Shown piece after piece: positions 9,308 to 20,037 of a stretch of DNA of 64,000 nt. The stretch comes from Isoptericola sp. BMS4 (lineage in GTDB: Bacteria; Actinomycetota; Actinomycetes; Actinomycetales; Cellulomonadaceae). Numbering within the stretch: the first letter of the stretch is position 1; every line of letters starts with the position of its first letter. The position numbers and the translations under genes are program-made. Under the pieces are notes generated by a model that was given only the letters and a program-made list of their open reading frames with translations, made no database searches and had not been told where the DNA came from. The stretch is taken from assembly GCF_011634835.1 (NCBI RefSeq), contig NZ_SIRP01000001.1, forward strand, positions 2,170,034-2,234,033, given 5' to 3'.

Positions 9308-10069
9308 ATGAGCACGATGCAGCCGACGGCGCCGGCGCCCACCCCTGTGACGACGGGAGACGCCGACGGCCCGACCCGGCGGCGGGTGCTCGAGCTGGTC
9401 GCCGCCGAGGGCCCGGTCACCGCGGCCGAGCTCGCGGGCCGGCTCGGCCTCACGTCCGCGGCGGTCCGCCGGCACCTCGGGGTGCTCGAGGACGACGGGA
9501 CCATCGCCGTGCACGAGGCCGCCCCGTCGGCCGGCCGGCGTGGCAGGCCCGCCCGCCGCTACGTCGTCAGCACCCGTGGCCAGTCCGAGCTCTCGGTCGG
9601 CTACTCGGAGCTGGCGCTGCAGGTGATGCGGCACCTGCGGGCCGCCGGCGGCCACGAGGCCGTGGCACGCTTCGCCGCCGAGCGGTACGACGGCGTCGTG
9701 CGCAGGTACGCGCCGCAGCTGACCGCCACCGACCCCGACGAGCGGGCCGCGCAGCTCGCGGACCTCCTCACCCACGACGGGTACGCCGCCTCGGTGCGGC
9801 CCGTCGCCGGGCCGCTGGTGCCCACCGTCCAGCTCTGCCAGGGGCACTGCCCGGTGCAGCACGTCGCCGAGGAGTTCCCCGAGCTCTGCGAGGCCGAGGC
9901 CCGCGCGTTCGCACGTCTGCTCGGCACGCACGTGCAGCGCCTCGCCACCATCGCGGGCGGGGCGCACGCCTGCGTCACGAACGTCCCGCTGCCCGCGACC
10001 ACCGAACTTCCCGAACCGACCCCCACCCCCGCGACCCGCACGCGCGGCACGCAGGAAGGATCACGATGA
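9308..10069 (+). CDS. sufR: SufR, Fe-S cluster-sensing repressor of the SUF operon
   Basis: 253-aa ArsR/DeoR-like regulator. The winged helix lies at about 18-85 ([20 protein letters not shown]). The C-terminal half has four cysteines, C177, C181, C194 and C222; C181-x12-C194 matches the cluster-ligand spacing of SufR proteins. With a bound Fe-S cluster it should repress its own operon; apo-protein lets it be expressed. ATG at 9308 has an excellent SD (GGAGG). The stop overlaps the sufB start (ATGA), so regulator and pathway are co-translated. First gene of the operon, as in other actinobacteria. Confidence 0.92.
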   Translation: MSTMQPTAPAPTPVTTGDADGPTRRRVLELVAAEGPVTAAELAGRLGLTSAAVRRHLGVLEDDGTIAVHEAAPSAGRRGRPARRYVVSTRGQSELSVGYSELALQVMRHLRAAGGHEAVARFAAERYDGVVRRYAPQLTATDPDERAAQLADLLTHDGYAASVRPVAGPLVPTVQLCQGHCPVQHVAEEFPELCEAEARAFARLLGTHVQRLATIAGGAHACVTNVPLPATTELPEPTPTPATRTRGTQEGSR

Positions 10070-11529
10070 GCGCTCCGACGCAGGACGCCGCCCTGGCGGC
10101 TGACGAGCAGCGCACCGACAAGCAGAGCGATGAGGAGATCATCGACTCGATCGGTGCCTACCAGTTCGGCTGGCACGACAGCGACGAGGCCGGCGAGGTC
10201 GCGCAGCGCGGCCTCGACGAGGACGTCGTGAAGAACATCTCGGCGTTGAAGAACGAGCCGGAATGGATGACCAAGCGCCGTCTCAAGGCCCTGCGGCTGT
10301 TCGAGAAGAAGCCGATGCCGACCTGGGGTGCCGACCTCACGGGGATCGACTTCGACCGCATCAAGTACTTCGTGCGCTCCACCGAGCAGCAGGCCACCAG
10401 CTGGGAGGACCTGCCCGAGGACATCAAGGCCACCTACGACAAGCTGGGCATCCCGGAGGCGGAGAAGCAGCGCCTCGTGGCCGGCGTCGCGGCGCAGTAC
10501 GAGTCCGAGGTCGTCTACCACCAGATCCGCGAGGACCTGGAGGCGCAGGGCGTCATCTTCGTGGACACCGACACCGGCCTGCGCGACTACCCGGAGCTGT
10601 TCGCCGAGTACTTCGGCACCGTCATCCCGAACGGTGACAACAAGTTCGCCGCGCTGAACTCCGCCGTGTGGTCGGGCGGCTCGTTCGTCTACGTGCCGCC
10701 GGGCGTGCACGTCGAGATCCCGCTGCAGGCCTACTTCCGCATCAACACGGAGAACATGGGCCAGTTCGAGCGGACGCTGATCATCGCGGACGAGGGCTCC
10801 TCCGTCCACTACGTCGAGGGCTGCACCGCGCCGATCTACTCGTCCGACTCGCTGCACTCCGCGGTCGTCGAGATCGTGGTGAAGAAGAACGCCCACGTGC
10901 GGTACACGACCATCCAGAACTGGTCGAACAACGTGTACAACCTGGTGACCAAGCGCGCCACGGCCGCCGAGGGCGCGTCCATGGAGTGGGTCGACGGGAA
11001 CATCGGCTCCAAGGTGACGATGAAGTACCCGGCGATCTACCTGCTGGGGGAGCACTCGCGCGGCGAGACCCTGTCGATCGCCTTCTCCGGCGAGGGGCAG
11101 CACCAGGACGCCGGCGCCAAGATGGTGCACGCGGCGCCGCACACGTCGAGCTCCATCGTCTCCAAGTCGGTGGCCCGCGGCGGCGGCCGCACGTCCTACC
11201 GCGGCCTGGTGCAGGTGCTCGAGGGCGCCGAGCACTCGGCGTCGAACGTGCTGTGCGACGCGCTGCTCGTCGACCAGATCTCCCGGTCCGACACCTACCC
11301 GTACGTCGACGTCCGTGAGGACGACGTGTCCATGGGGCACGAGGCGACGGTCTCGCGGGTGAGCGAGGACCAGCTGTTCTACCTCATGTCCCGAGGCATG
11401 GAGGAGACCGAGGCCATGGCCATGATCGTGCGCGGGTTCGTCGAGCCCATCGCGCGCGAGCTGCCCATGGAGTACGCGCTCGAGCTCAACCGCCTCATCG
11501 AGCTGCAGATGGAAGGGTCCGTCGGCTGA
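10066..11529 (+). CDS. sufB: SufB, Fe-S scaffold subunit
   Basis: 487-aa scaffold protein of the SufBC2D complex, on which nascent [4Fe-4S] clusters are built in the cytoplasm. The body is the right-handed beta-helix typical of SufB ([40 protein letters not shown]), with a conserved Cys in VEGCTAP and the C-terminal helices [18 protein letters not shown]. Length is normal. Unlike the mycobacterial homologue recalled to carry an intein, this one is uninterrupted. SD AGGAAGGA precedes the ATG, which overlaps the sufR stop. Confidence 0.96.
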   Translation: MSAPTQDAALAADEQRTDKQSDEEIIDSIGAYQFGWHDSDEAGEVAQRGLDEDVVKNISALKNEPEWMTKRRLKALRLFEKKPMPTWGADLTGIDFDRIKYFVRSTEQQATSWEDLPEDIKATYDKLGIPEAEKQRLVAGVAAQYESEVVYHQIREDLEAQGVIFVDTDTGLRDYPELFAEYFGTVIPNGDNKFAALNSAVWSGGSFVYVPPGVHVEIPLQAYFRINTENMGQFERTLIIADEGSSVHYVEGCTAPIYSSDSLHSAVVEIVVKKNAHVRYTTIQNWSNNVYNLVTKRATAAEGASMEWVDGNIGSKVTMKYPAIYLLGEHSRGETLSIAFSGEGQHQDAGAKMVHAAPHTSSSIVSKSVARGGGRTSYRGLVQVLEGAEHSASNVLCDALLVDQISRSDTYPYVDVREDDVSMGHEATVSRVSEDQLFYLMSRGMEETEAMAMIVRGFVEPIARELPMEYALELNRLIELQMEGSVG

Positions 11530-11530
11530 A

Positions 11531-12754
11531 ATGACTGCAACCACTGATCTGTCCACGGACCACACCCGCGCCGTGGCCGACGGCGCGCACTCGCACGGCG
11601 TCGTGCCGGCGGGCTCGCGCGCCGAGCGTGTGACCTCGTTCGACCTCGCCGACATCCCCGTGCCCTCCGGGCGGGAGGAGGAGTGGCGCTTCTCGCCGGT
11701 GGCGAAGCTGCAGCCGCTCTTCGCCCCCGAGCTCGGTGCCGGCGGCGTCCTGACCACGGTCGTCGAGGCGCCCGAGGTGAAGGTCGAGATCGTCGGCCGC
11801 GACGACGCCCGCCTGGGCACCGCGGGCAAGCCGGGCGACCGCACCGCCGTCACCGCCTGGAACGCCTTCAGCGAGGCGACCGTCGTGACGGTCCCCGCCG
11901 AGGCCGTCGCCAGCGACGTGACGTCGATCCGGGTCGAGGGCGTGTCCACGGACGCGACCGCGCAGCACGTCCTCGTGCACGCCGAGCACCACTCCGAGGC
12001 GGTCGTCGTCATCGACCACCGCGGCGACGCGCTCCTCAACCAGACCGTCGAGGTCGTCGTCGACGACGGGGCCCACCTGACGCTCGTCAGCGTGCAGGAC
12101 TGGGCCGACGGCGCCGTGCACGCCTCCAGCCACCGCTCCGTCGTGGGCCGTGACGCGAAGCTGAAGCACGTCGTGGTCACCTTCGGCGGCGACGTCGTGC
12201 GCGTCACCCCGGACGCGGCGTTCACCGCCGAGGGCGGCGACGTGGAGATGGTCGGCCTGTACTTCGCCGACACCGACCAGCACCAGGAGCACCGCCTGTT
12301 CGTGGACCACGGGGTGCCGCGCTGCAAGTCGCGCGTCACCTACAAGGGCGCGCTGCAGGGTGCCGGCGCGCACGCGGTGTGGGTCGGCGACGTGCTGATC
12401 CAGGCGAAGGCCGAGGGCACGGACACCTACGAGCTCAACCGCAACCTGGTCCTCACCGACGGCGCGCGCGCTGACTCCGTGCCGAACCTCGAGATCGAGA
12501 CCGGGGAGATCGACGGCGCCGGGCACGCGTCGGCGACCGGCCGGTTCGACGACGAGCAGCTCTTCTACCTCATGGCCCGCGGCATCCCCGAGGTCGACGC
12601 CCGTCGCCTCGTCGTCCGCGGATTCTTCGCCGAGCTGATCGAGGAGATCGGCGTCGACTCGGTGCGCGACCGCCTCATCGACTCGATCGAGGCGGAGCTC
12701 GAGAAGTCGATGAGCGTCATCACCGGGACCGCTCCCGCGCAGGAGGGCGCGTGA
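11531..12754 (+). CDS. sufD: SufD, Fe-S scaffold partner
   Basis: 407-aa paralogue of SufB that pairs with it in the SufBC2D scaffold and helps iron entry. Shares the beta-helix core (YKGALQGAGAHAVWVGDVLI) and the C-terminal motif QLFYLMARGIPEVDARRLVV. The N-terminal part has the family segment VPSGREEEWRFSPV. Starts 1 nt after the sufB stop; its own stop overlaps the GTG of the Rieske gene, so translation is coupled throughout. Confidence 0.95.
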   Translation: MTATTDLSTDHTRAVADGAHSHGVVPAGSRAERVTSFDLADIPVPSGREEEWRFSPVAKLQPLFAPELGAGGVLTTVVEAPEVKVEIVGRDDARLGTAGKPGDRTAVTAWNAFSEATVVTVPAEAVASDVTSIRVEGVSTDATAQHVLVHAEHHSEAVVVIDHRGDALLNQTVEVVVDDGAHLTLVSVQDWADGAVHASSHRSVVGRDAKLKHVVVTFGGDVVRVTPDAAFTAEGGDVEMVGLYFADTDQHQEHRLFVDHGVPRCKSRVTYKGALQGAGAHAVWVGDVLIQAKAEGTDTYELNRNLVLTDGARADSVPNLEIETGEIDGAGHASATGRFDDEQLFYLMARGIPEVDARRLVVRGFFAELIEEIGVDSVRDRLIDSIEAELEKSMSVITGTAPAQEGA

Positions 12755-13095
12755 CCGCGCAGCTCGCCTGCATGACCAGCGACCTCGGGCCCGAGGAGGC
12801 GATGCTCGTGGAGCTCGACGGCGAGGACGGCCAGGTCCCCGTCGCGCTCGCGCGCGACGCCGACGGCGGGTGGCACGCCCTGTCCGACGTGTGCTCGCAC
12901 GGCGCGGTCTCGCTGTCCGACGGCGAGGTGGAGGGCTGCCTGGTCGAGTGCTGGCTGCACGGGTCGCAGTTCGACCTGCGCACCGGCAAGCCGCTGCAGC
13001 TCCCCGCCACCCAGGGCGTCCCGGTCTACCCGGTGACCGTCGAGGGCGACCACGTGCTGGTCGACGTCGACGAGCCGCTGGCCGCCGCGTCCTGA
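12751..13095 (+). CDS. Rieske-type [2Fe-2S] ferredoxin in the SUF operon
   Basis: 114-aa soluble Rieske protein (NirD/BphF-like). Cluster ligands are C48-x-H50 (VCSHGAVSL) and C67-x2-H70 (ECWLHGS), the standard CxH-x16-CxxH spacing. It probably acts as electron donor during cluster assembly or is an early client. Rieske ferredoxins between sufD and sufC are a recurring actinobacterial feature. GTG at 12751 overlaps the sufD stop (GTGA). Confidence 0.92.
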   Translation: MTAQLACMTSDLGPEEAMLVELDGEDGQVPVALARDADGGWHALSDVCSHGAVSLSDGEVEGCLVECWLHGSQFDLRTGKPLQLPATQGVPVYPVTVEGDHVLVDVDEPLAAAS

Positions 13096-13141
13096 CACCC
13101 ACCCCCACAGACTTCTCCCACCACCACCTGGAGTACCGACA

Positions 13142-13912
13142 ATGCCCACCCTGGAGATCCGCGACCTGCACGTCAGCGTCGAGACGAAGGAAGGCGCCAA
13201 GCCGATCCTGCGCGGCGTCGACCTGACCATCAACTCCGGCGAGACGCACGCCATCATGGGGCCGAACGGCTCCGGCAAGTCCACCCTCGCCTCGGCCCTC
13301 GCAGGCCACCCCAAGTACCAGGTCACGTCCGGCACCGTCACGCTCGACGGCGAGGACGTCCTGGCCATGACGGTCGACGAGCGCGCCCGCGCCGGCCTCT
13401 TCCTCGCCATGCAGTACCCGGTCGAGGTGCCCGGCGTGTCCGTGGCCAACTTCCTGCGCACCGCCAAGACCGCGATCGACGGCGAGGCGCCGGCCCTGCG
13501 CACGTGGGGCAAGGAGGTCAAGGGTGCGATGGAGAACCTGCGCATCGACTCGACCTTCGCCGAGCGTTCCGTGAACGAGGGCTTCTCCGGCGGTGAGAAG
13601 AAGCGCCACGAGATCCTGCAGATGGAGCTCTTCAAGCCGCGCTTCGCCATCCTCGACGAGACCGACTCCGGCCTCGACGTCGATGCCCTGCGCGTCGTGT
13701 CCGAGGGCGTGAACCGCGCCAAGGAGAACACCGACGTCGGCGTGCTGCTCATCACGCACTACACGCGCATCCTGCGCTACATCAAGCCCGACTTCGTCCA
13801 CGTCTTCGTCGACGGCAAGATCGCCGAGGAGGGTGGCCCGGAGCTCGCGGAGCGGCTCGAGGAGGAGGGCTACGACAAGTACGTGGGCACCGGCGCGACG
13901 ATGTCCGCCTGA
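13142..13912 (+). CDS. sufC: SufC, ATPase of the SUF scaffold
   Basis: 256-aa ABC-type ATPase that drives conformational change of SufBD. Walker A GPNGSGKSTLASAL; signature FSGGEKKRHEILQME, the SufC form; Walker B FAILDETDSGLDVDAL; switch LLITHYTRIL. No membrane partner is expected. The 46-nt gap before it has a GGAG 8 nt upstream of the ATG. The stop lies inside a 13-nt triplicated repeat. Confidence 0.96.
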   Translation: MPTLEIRDLHVSVETKEGAKPILRGVDLTINSGETHAIMGPNGSGKSTLASALAGHPKYQVTSGTVTLDGEDVLAMTVDERARAGLFLAMQYPVEVPGVSVANFLRTAKTAIDGEAPALRTWGKEVKGAMENLRIDSTFAERSVNEGFSGGEKKRHEILQMELFKPRFAILDETDSGLDVDALRVVSEGVNRAKENTDVGVLLITHYTRILRYIKPDFVHVFVDGKIAEEGGPELAERLEEEGYDKYVGTGATMSA

Positions 13913-13943
13913 GACGCCCGCCTGAGACGCCCGCCTGAGAAGC
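13905..13943 (+). repeat. 13-nt tandem triplication at the sufC stop
   Basis: CCGCCTGAGACGC occurs at 13905-13917 and 13918-13930, and with one change (A for C) at 13931-13943. Each unit contains TGA, so the first supplies the sufC stop. Looks like replication slippage; a role is not evident. Confidence 0.85.
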
Positions 13944-13948
13944 CCTGA

Positions 13949-15280
<1,332 letters not shown>

Positions 15281-15308
15281 ACGTGGCGACGGATCGGAGG
15301 GAGCGGCA

Positions 15309-15797
15309 GTGAGCGCGCTCGAGCAGATGTACCAGCAGGTGATCCTGGACCACGCCAAGCACCCGCACGGCCGCGGCCTCGTCGAGGCAGGCGACCCCGC
15401 GACCGGCCACCGGTCCGGCGAGTCGCACCAGGTGAACCCGACCTGCGGCGACGAGATCACGCTGCGGGTGGACGTGCGGACCGACGCGGAGGGGACGACC
15501 GTGGCGGGCGTCTCCTGGGAGGGCCAGGGCTGCTCCATCTCGCAGGCGTCGGCCTCGGTGATGACCGAGCTGGTCACCGGCCAGGACCTCGCCGGGATCG
15601 CGCGGCTGGACGCCGTGTTCCACGACCTCATGGCCTCGCGGGGCAAGGGGCTGGACGACGACGAGGCCCTCGACGCCCTCGGCGACGCGAGCGCGTTCAC
15701 GGGCGTCTCGCAGTACCCCGCCCGCATCAAGTGCGCGCTGCTCGGCTGGGCGGCGCTGAAGGACTCGCTCGCGCGCAGCGGCGCGCTGGCGTCGTGA
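15309..15797 (+). CDS. sufU: SufU, zinc-dependent sulfur-transfer protein
   Basis: 162-aa IscU-like protein. In SufU proteins Zn is held by C46, D48, C75 and C142 (NPTCGDE, GQGCSISQAS, RIKCALLGW all visible); it receives persulfide from SufS by ligand swapping and hands it to SufBCD. The insertion between the second and third ligands that separates SufU from IscU is present. GTG start with SD GGAGGGAG. Confidence 0.93.
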   Translation: MSALEQMYQQVILDHAKHPHGRGLVEAGDPATGHRSGESHQVNPTCGDEITLRVDVRTDAEGTTVAGVSWEGQGCSISQASASVMTELVTGQDLAGIARLDAVFHDLMASRGKGLDDDEALDALGDASAFTGVSQYPARIKCALLGWAALKDSLARSGALAS

Positions 15798-15823
15798 GCC
15801 TTACCTGCGAACCGGAGGACCCC

Positions 15824-16192
15824 ATGACCGAGAACACCACCGACACGGCGCCGCCGGCGGGCGCGCCCGTCGCGGAGCCCACCCCCGTCACCGCCGCGGA
15901 CGTCGAGGAGGCGCTGCGCGACGTCATCGACCCCGAGCTCGGCATCAACGTCGTCGACCTCGGCCTGGTGTACGGCGTGCAGGTGGACCAGAACAACCAC
16001 GCCGCGATCGACATGACTCTCACGTCCGCCGCCTGCCCGCTGACGGACGTCATCGAGGACCAGTCCGGCCAGGCGCTCGAGGGCATCGTCGACGGCTTCC
16101 GCATCAACTGGGTGTGGATGCCGCCGTGGGGCCCGGAGAAGATCACCGACGAGGGCCGCGAGCAGCTGCGGATGCTGGGCTTCAACGTCTGA
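15824..16192 (+). CDS. sufT: SufT-like MIP18/DUF59 protein
   Basis: 122-aa DUF59 protein ending the SUF operon; members help mature Fe-S proteins. The core is IDPELGINVVDLGLVYGV, then TSAACPLTDVIEDQ with the conserved cysteine, and WMPPWGPEKITDEGREQLRM. The N-terminal 20 residues are Thr/Pro/Ala-rich and probably disordered. ATG at 15824 has SD GGAGG. Its 3' end overlaps the open frame of a decayed gene on the other strand by 11 nt. Confidence 0.92.
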   Translation: MTENTTDTAPPAGAPVAEPTPVTAADVEEALRDVIDPELGINVVDLGLVYGVQVDQNNHAAIDMTLTSAACPLTDVIEDQSGQALEGIVDGFRINWVWMPPWGPEKITDEGREQLRMLGFNV

Positions 16193-16890
16193 CGCGGCTC
16201 ACGCCCCGGGCGGGCACGCCGGCCCTGAAGGTGAACCGCCCGGCGGCGACCTCGAACTGCGCGAAGCCCTCCACCTCGGTCGGCACGCGGTCGGCGCACT
16301 CCGGCGCGGTCACGGACTCGTCCTCGCCCACCGGGACCCGGACGACCGCGCGGGTGTTGCCGGGGACCTGGACGGTCAGCGTGGTCCAGTCCTCGTCGCG
16401 GGCCCAGGATCTGGACACGACACCTCGCACGGACTCGAACCCCGCCGACGCGGATGCCACGACAACCGACGAGGGCGGGCTCGACCACGACGTCCTGCCA
16501 GCCCACGGCCGCCGCGGCCTGCGAGGTGCCGGCTACGCGGGCGGCGGACCACGCGCCGAGCATGTCGTGGTTCTGCGAGGCGCGCGGACTGGTCCAGACC
16601 TCCGGCAGGTGGCGCCACGCCCGAGCATGGCGCCGTAGCTCACGCCGTGCGCCGCACGCAGACGTGGAGCACGTCGTCCCGGCGCTCGGGGGACAGCAGT
16701 TCCACCGCGGCGTGCAGCCTGATCTCGCCCGTCTCGACGTGGCCGCCGTCGAGGACACGGTGGAGCGCCCGGTGCGACGGGTGGTCGTGATACGCGACCG
16801 TCGCCGACCAGTGCCGCTGCTGGAGGCCGTCGTCGCCGTACCACCGGTACACCTGCCAGGAGGAGACGGTCAGGGTCGCGCCTCAGCCGA
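16182..16890 (-). pseudogene. remnant of an alpha-L-rhamnosidase-like (GH78-type) gene
   Basis: Recognisable peptides of one glycosidase-like C-terminus are scattered over three minus-strand frames: VSYGAMLGRGAT (near 16640-16600), LPEVWTSPRASQNHDMLGAW then GWQDVVVEPALVG (near 16610-16470), and a last open piece at 16460-16182 with GFESVRGVVSRSWARDEDW and TLTVQVPGNTRAVVRVPVG. Together they read like the catalytic-barrel end plus C-terminal beta domain of GH78 enzymes, joined only by frameshifts. A further piece upstream (VYRWYGDDGLQQRHW, 16852-16640) ends in a stop and may belong to the same gene or another one. The N-terminal part is missing. Family assignment is by eye and moderate. Confidence 0.45.
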
Positions 16891-17152
16891 CGCTAGCAAT
16901 GCCGCGATGGCGCACGCGGTCGACCTCGACGACCTACGCGGCGACTGGCCCGGGTCCGGCCCGCCGTCCCGATGGCACGCGGCGACCCCGCCCGCGTGCC
17001 GGGCTTCTACGGGCGAAGAGGGCCGGGCCGACTTCCTGGTGGGAGCCAGGAGAGCTCCACCGTGAGGTGCGTCCAGTGAATGACTCGGTGGAGCGTCCCT
17101 CCGTCGCAGCCCGGCCCGACGTCCGACCGGGCTGCGCCCCTGAACCGGTCCG
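16891..17152. other. non-coding stretch beside the remnant
   Basis: No gene is supported here. Around 17040-17095 the minus strand contains GCTCCACCGAGTC and GGTGGAGCTCTCC, similar to segments in the remnant at 16700-16790, so this may be a more decayed, partly deleted copy. No promoter or terminator is evident. Confidence 0.3.
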
Positions 17153-19168
17153 TCAGGCCGGCCTGCTGCGGTGCACCACGCGGACGTCGCCTGCCGGGAC
17201 GACGAGCGAGCCCTCGGTGGTGAGCCCGCTGAGCAGTTCCGTGCCCGAGATGTTCAACGTCGCGTCCTCCGCAGCATGGTTGATGAGGAAGACGAACTCG
17301 TCGATCGTGGTGTGGCGCACCCCGACCTCGAGGCCCGGAACCCTGCCGACGACCTCCGGAGGCGGCTCGACGAGGTCGTCGACGAGAGCCCGGATCCCTG
17401 CACGGCCGATGCCTGCCGAGACATAGACGGCCCGGCCACCGCCCGGGTGGGTCCGGACGGTCACAGCCGGGTAGCCGTCGAGCGCCCCACCCTGGTACCG
17501 CGCGAGGACGTCCGCTTCCTCTGCGTGGACGTGCTCGGTCCATTCCTGGCCGCTCCAGCCGTTGTCGAGCCGGAACGTCTCGCCCTCCTGCAGGGGGTAG
17601 AACTCCTCGGTCCACACGCCGAGAACACGACGAAAAGCCCCGGGATACCCGCCGAGCCGGACCTGATCGTTCTCGTCGACGATGCCCGAGAACGCCGTGA
17701 CGATCAAGGTCCCGCCCGCCGCGACGAACTCCTCGGCCCGTAGTGCGGTGTCGTCCGAGACGAGGAAGAGCTGCGGTGCGACGAGGGTGTCATAGGTGGA
17801 GAAGTCCTTCCACGGCGGCAGCACGTCCACGCCGTCACCCCGTCGCCAGAAGGCCGCGTGCCAGTCGCGGACGGCCGCGCCGTACTCGAGGAAGTTGTTG
17901 GGCTTCACACCGCGACGGGTCGCCCAGCCCGCCTCGTTGTCGAACAGGATCCCGACCCGAGCTGCCGGCACCCGAGAACCGAGCACCGGGGCGAGACGCC
18001 GGAGATGGCCACCGAGGGCGCGCACCTCGCGGAAGACCTTGGTGTTCGGTCCGGCGTGGGGGACCATCCCGGAGTGGAACTGCTCTGCCCCGGCGCGGGA
18101 AGCACGCCACTGGAAGTACATGACGCCGTCCGCGCCGTGCGCGACGTGGCTGATCGCGTCCCGGATCAGTTCGCCCGGGTTCTTGGCCCGGTTGCGCGGT
18201 TGCCAGTTCACCGCGCTGGTCGAGTGCTCCATGAGCAGCCAGGGTCGCCTGTCCGTGGTGAGGGAGCGCATGCGGTCCCCCGAGAAGGCCACGTCCTGCT
18301 GGGGCACGGGGTCCGACGAGCGGGTGTAGTGGTCGTTCGCGAGGATGTCCATGTGCGGCGCCCAGCGCGCGTAGTCGACGGCGTCGGGCTCTGCCCCGAC
18401 CATGAAGTTCGTGGTCACGGGCAGGTCCGGGGTGACCTCCTTGAGCACTGCGCGCTCGGCGCGATAGTGCTCGAGGAGCTCGTCGGACGAGAACCGGTCG
18501 AAGTCGAGCATCAGGGAGGGGTTCTTCGCGTCGTTGCCGCGGGGCGGCAGGATGTGATCGAACGTCCCGTAGTGGTGGCCCCAGAACGCGGTTCCCCAGG
18601 CCTCATTGAGCTTGTCCACCGAGCCGTACCTGCTCTTGAGCCAGTTCCGGAACGCGGCGGCAGAGACGTCGCAGTAGCAGTGTCCGTTCCCGCCGCCGAG
18701 CTCGTTGCTCACGTGCCACATCACGACGTGCTCGCGAGAGCCGTAGCGCTCGGCCACCGCTCGGACGATACGGAGCGCGTGCGAGCGGAAGTCCCGGTTG
18801 CTCGGGCACCAGCCCAGCCGAGCACCGGGCCAGTGCCTTGTCATGTCGTGGTCGACTGGCGGGAACTCTGGGTGTCGGGCCAGGAGCCAGCTGGGTGGGG
18901 CCGCGGTGGGCGTCGCCAGGTCGATGGAGATCCCGTTCTCTCCGAGGAGGTCCACGATCTCGTCGAACCACGCCCAGTCGTAGACGCCCTCTGCCTTCTC
19001 GAGCAGGCCCCAGGAGAAGATGCCGAGAGAGACCAGGTTGACTCCGGCCTGGCGCATCAGATCGACGTCTTCTCGCCACACGTCGGGGTGCCACTGCTCG
19101 GGGTTGTAGTCGCCGCCGAAGCTGATACCGCTCGTCGGCCAGCTCTGATCGGTGTGGGACAGGGTCAT
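17153..19168 (-). CDS. beta-galactosidase, GH42
   Basis: 671-aa cytoplasmic glycosidase (no signal peptide). The TIM barrel has the family start GDYNPEQWHPDVWREDVDLM, acid/base E156 in WHVSNELGG and nucleophile E314 in PWLLMEHSTS. The trimerisation domain (GILFDNEAGW) and C-terminal beta domain follow. The CYC pair just after E156 is part of the usual Zn site. It removes terminal beta-galactose. Overlap of its ATG with the importer permease stop (ATGA) makes it the last gene of the transport operon, so its substrate is probably imported as an oligosaccharide. A partner GH29 fucosidase lies upstream. Confidence 0.93.
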   Translation of the reverse strand: MTLSHTDQSWPTSGISFGGDYNPEQWHPDVWREDVDLMRQAGVNLVSLGIFSWGLLEKAEGVYDWAWFDEIVDLLGENGISIDLATPTAAPPSWLLARHPEFPPVDHDMTRHWPGARLGWCPSNRDFRSHALRIVRAVAERYGSREHVVMWHVSNELGGGNGHCYCDVSAAAFRNWLKSRYGSVDKLNEAWGTAFWGHHYGTFDHILPPRGNDAKNPSLMLDFDRFSSDELLEHYRAERAVLKEVTPDLPVTTNFMVGAEPDAVDYARWAPHMDILANDHYTRSSDPVPQQDVAFSGDRMRSLTTDRRPWLLMEHSTSAVNWQPRNRAKNPGELIRDAISHVAHGADGVMYFQWRASRAGAEQFHSGMVPHAGPNTKVFREVRALGGHLRRLAPVLGSRVPAARVGILFDNEAGWATRRGVKPNNFLEYGAAVRDWHAAFWRRGDGVDVLPPWKDFSTYDTLVAPQLFLVSDDTALRAEEFVAAGGTLIVTAFSGIVDENDQVRLGGYPGAFRRVLGVWTEEFYPLQEGETFRLDNGWSGQEWTEHVHAEEADVLARYQGGALDGYPAVTVRTHPGGGRAVYVSAGIGRAGIRALVDDLVEPPPEVVGRVPGLEVGVRHTTIDEFVFLINHAAEDATLNISGTELLSGLTTEGSLVVPAGDVRVVHRSRPA

Positions 19169-20037
19169 CCTTTGACTCCTCCGGAGATGAGGTCGAGGCG
19201 CCAGAAGCGCTGGAGAAACAGCACGAGGGCGATGAGGGGGACGATCGCGACGGCGGCACCGGCGATCGCGAGCGAGTAGAGGGCTGGGGAACCAGAGCCC
19301 TGGTTCAGCAGCGAGTTCAGGCCGACGGTCAGGGGGAACGTGGACTGATCGGCGAGCATGATGTAGGGCAGGAGGAAGTTGTTCCAGATACCGACGAACT
19401 GCAGCAGGAATACGGTGACCATGCCGGGCACCATCAGCGGCAGGACGATGCTCCGGAAGATGCGCCACTCGCTGGCGCCGTCGATGCGTGCGGCCTCGAG
19501 CGCCTCCTGGGCGACGGCACCGTCCGCGAAGACCTTGCACAGGTAGATCCCGAACGGGCTGATGATGCTCGGCAGGAGCACGGACCAGCGCGTCCCGGCG
19601 AGCTGGAGGTCCGAGAGCAGGAGGTACTGCGGTACCGCGAGCGTGATGCCAGGGATGAGGAGACCTGCGAGGAGCGCGCCGAAGAAGATCCGGCCGCCGG
19701 CGAAGTCGTACTTCGCGAGTGCGTAGCCGCAGGAAGCGGAGACGAGGGTAGAAAGCACGCCGCCGAGTCCGGCGTACAGCAGCGAGTTGAGCGCCCACAT
19801 GCCGTAGGCGCCGCCCCCGAACGAGAACAGGTCGGCGACGTTCTGCAGGAGGCCGGTGCCCGGGGCGAAGGTGAACGAGCTGAAGAGCTCGCCCGGTGCC
19901 TTCGACACGGCGACGAACACCCAGGCGACGGGAATCAGGCAGTAGATCGCGCCGAGGACGAGTACGAGCGTGGGAAGAACCTTGCCGCGGCGCAGAGAAG
20001 GTCGTCCGGTGCCTCGAAGTGCGGTCAGGGTCGTCAC
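19165..20037 (-). CDS. carbohydrate ABC importer permease (MalG type)
   Basis: 290-aa inner-membrane subunit with six hydrophobic helices. The EAA loop that docks the ATPase is EAARIDGASEWRIFRSIVLP. The first helix is LVLVLGAIYCLIPVAWVF. GTG start at 20037 overlaps the stop of the MalF-type gene by 4 nt. No dedicated ATPase gene is present in the locus, so a shared MsiK-type ATPase encoded elsewhere is expected, as in many actinobacteria. Confidence 0.92.
   Translation of the reverse strand: MTTLTALRGTGRPSLRRGKVLPTLVLVLGAIYCLIPVAWVFVAVSKAPGELFSSFTFAPGTGLLQNVADLFSFGGGAYGMWALNSLLYAGLGGVLSTLVSASCGYALAKYDFAGGRIFFGALLAGLLIPGITLAVPQYLLLSDLQLAGTRWSVLLPSIISPFGIYLCKVFADGAVAQEALEAARIDGASEWRIFRSIVLPLMVPGMVTVFLLQFVGIWNNFLLPYIMLADQSTFPLTVGLNSLLNQGSGSPALYSLAIAGAAVAIVPLIALVLFLQRFWRLDLISGGVKG

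Noticed and set aside
10066-11529. Intein in SufB
   Set aside because: Checked because some mycobacterial SufB proteins have one; this gene has normal length and no splice-junction or endonuclease motifs.
9601-12339. Other long antisense frames (for example 9601-12339 and 2109-3842)
   Set aside because: Low-complexity Arg/Gly/His/Pro-rich shadows of real genes in other frames.
13905-13943. Repeat as a CRISPR seed
   Set aside because: Only three contiguous 13-nt units without spacers; no cas genes in the window.
16640-16862. Separate small gene reading VYRWYGDDGLQQRHW
   Set aside because: No SD or -10 box; ends at a stop directly beside the frameshifted rhamnosidase-like pieces, so it is treated as part of the decayed region.
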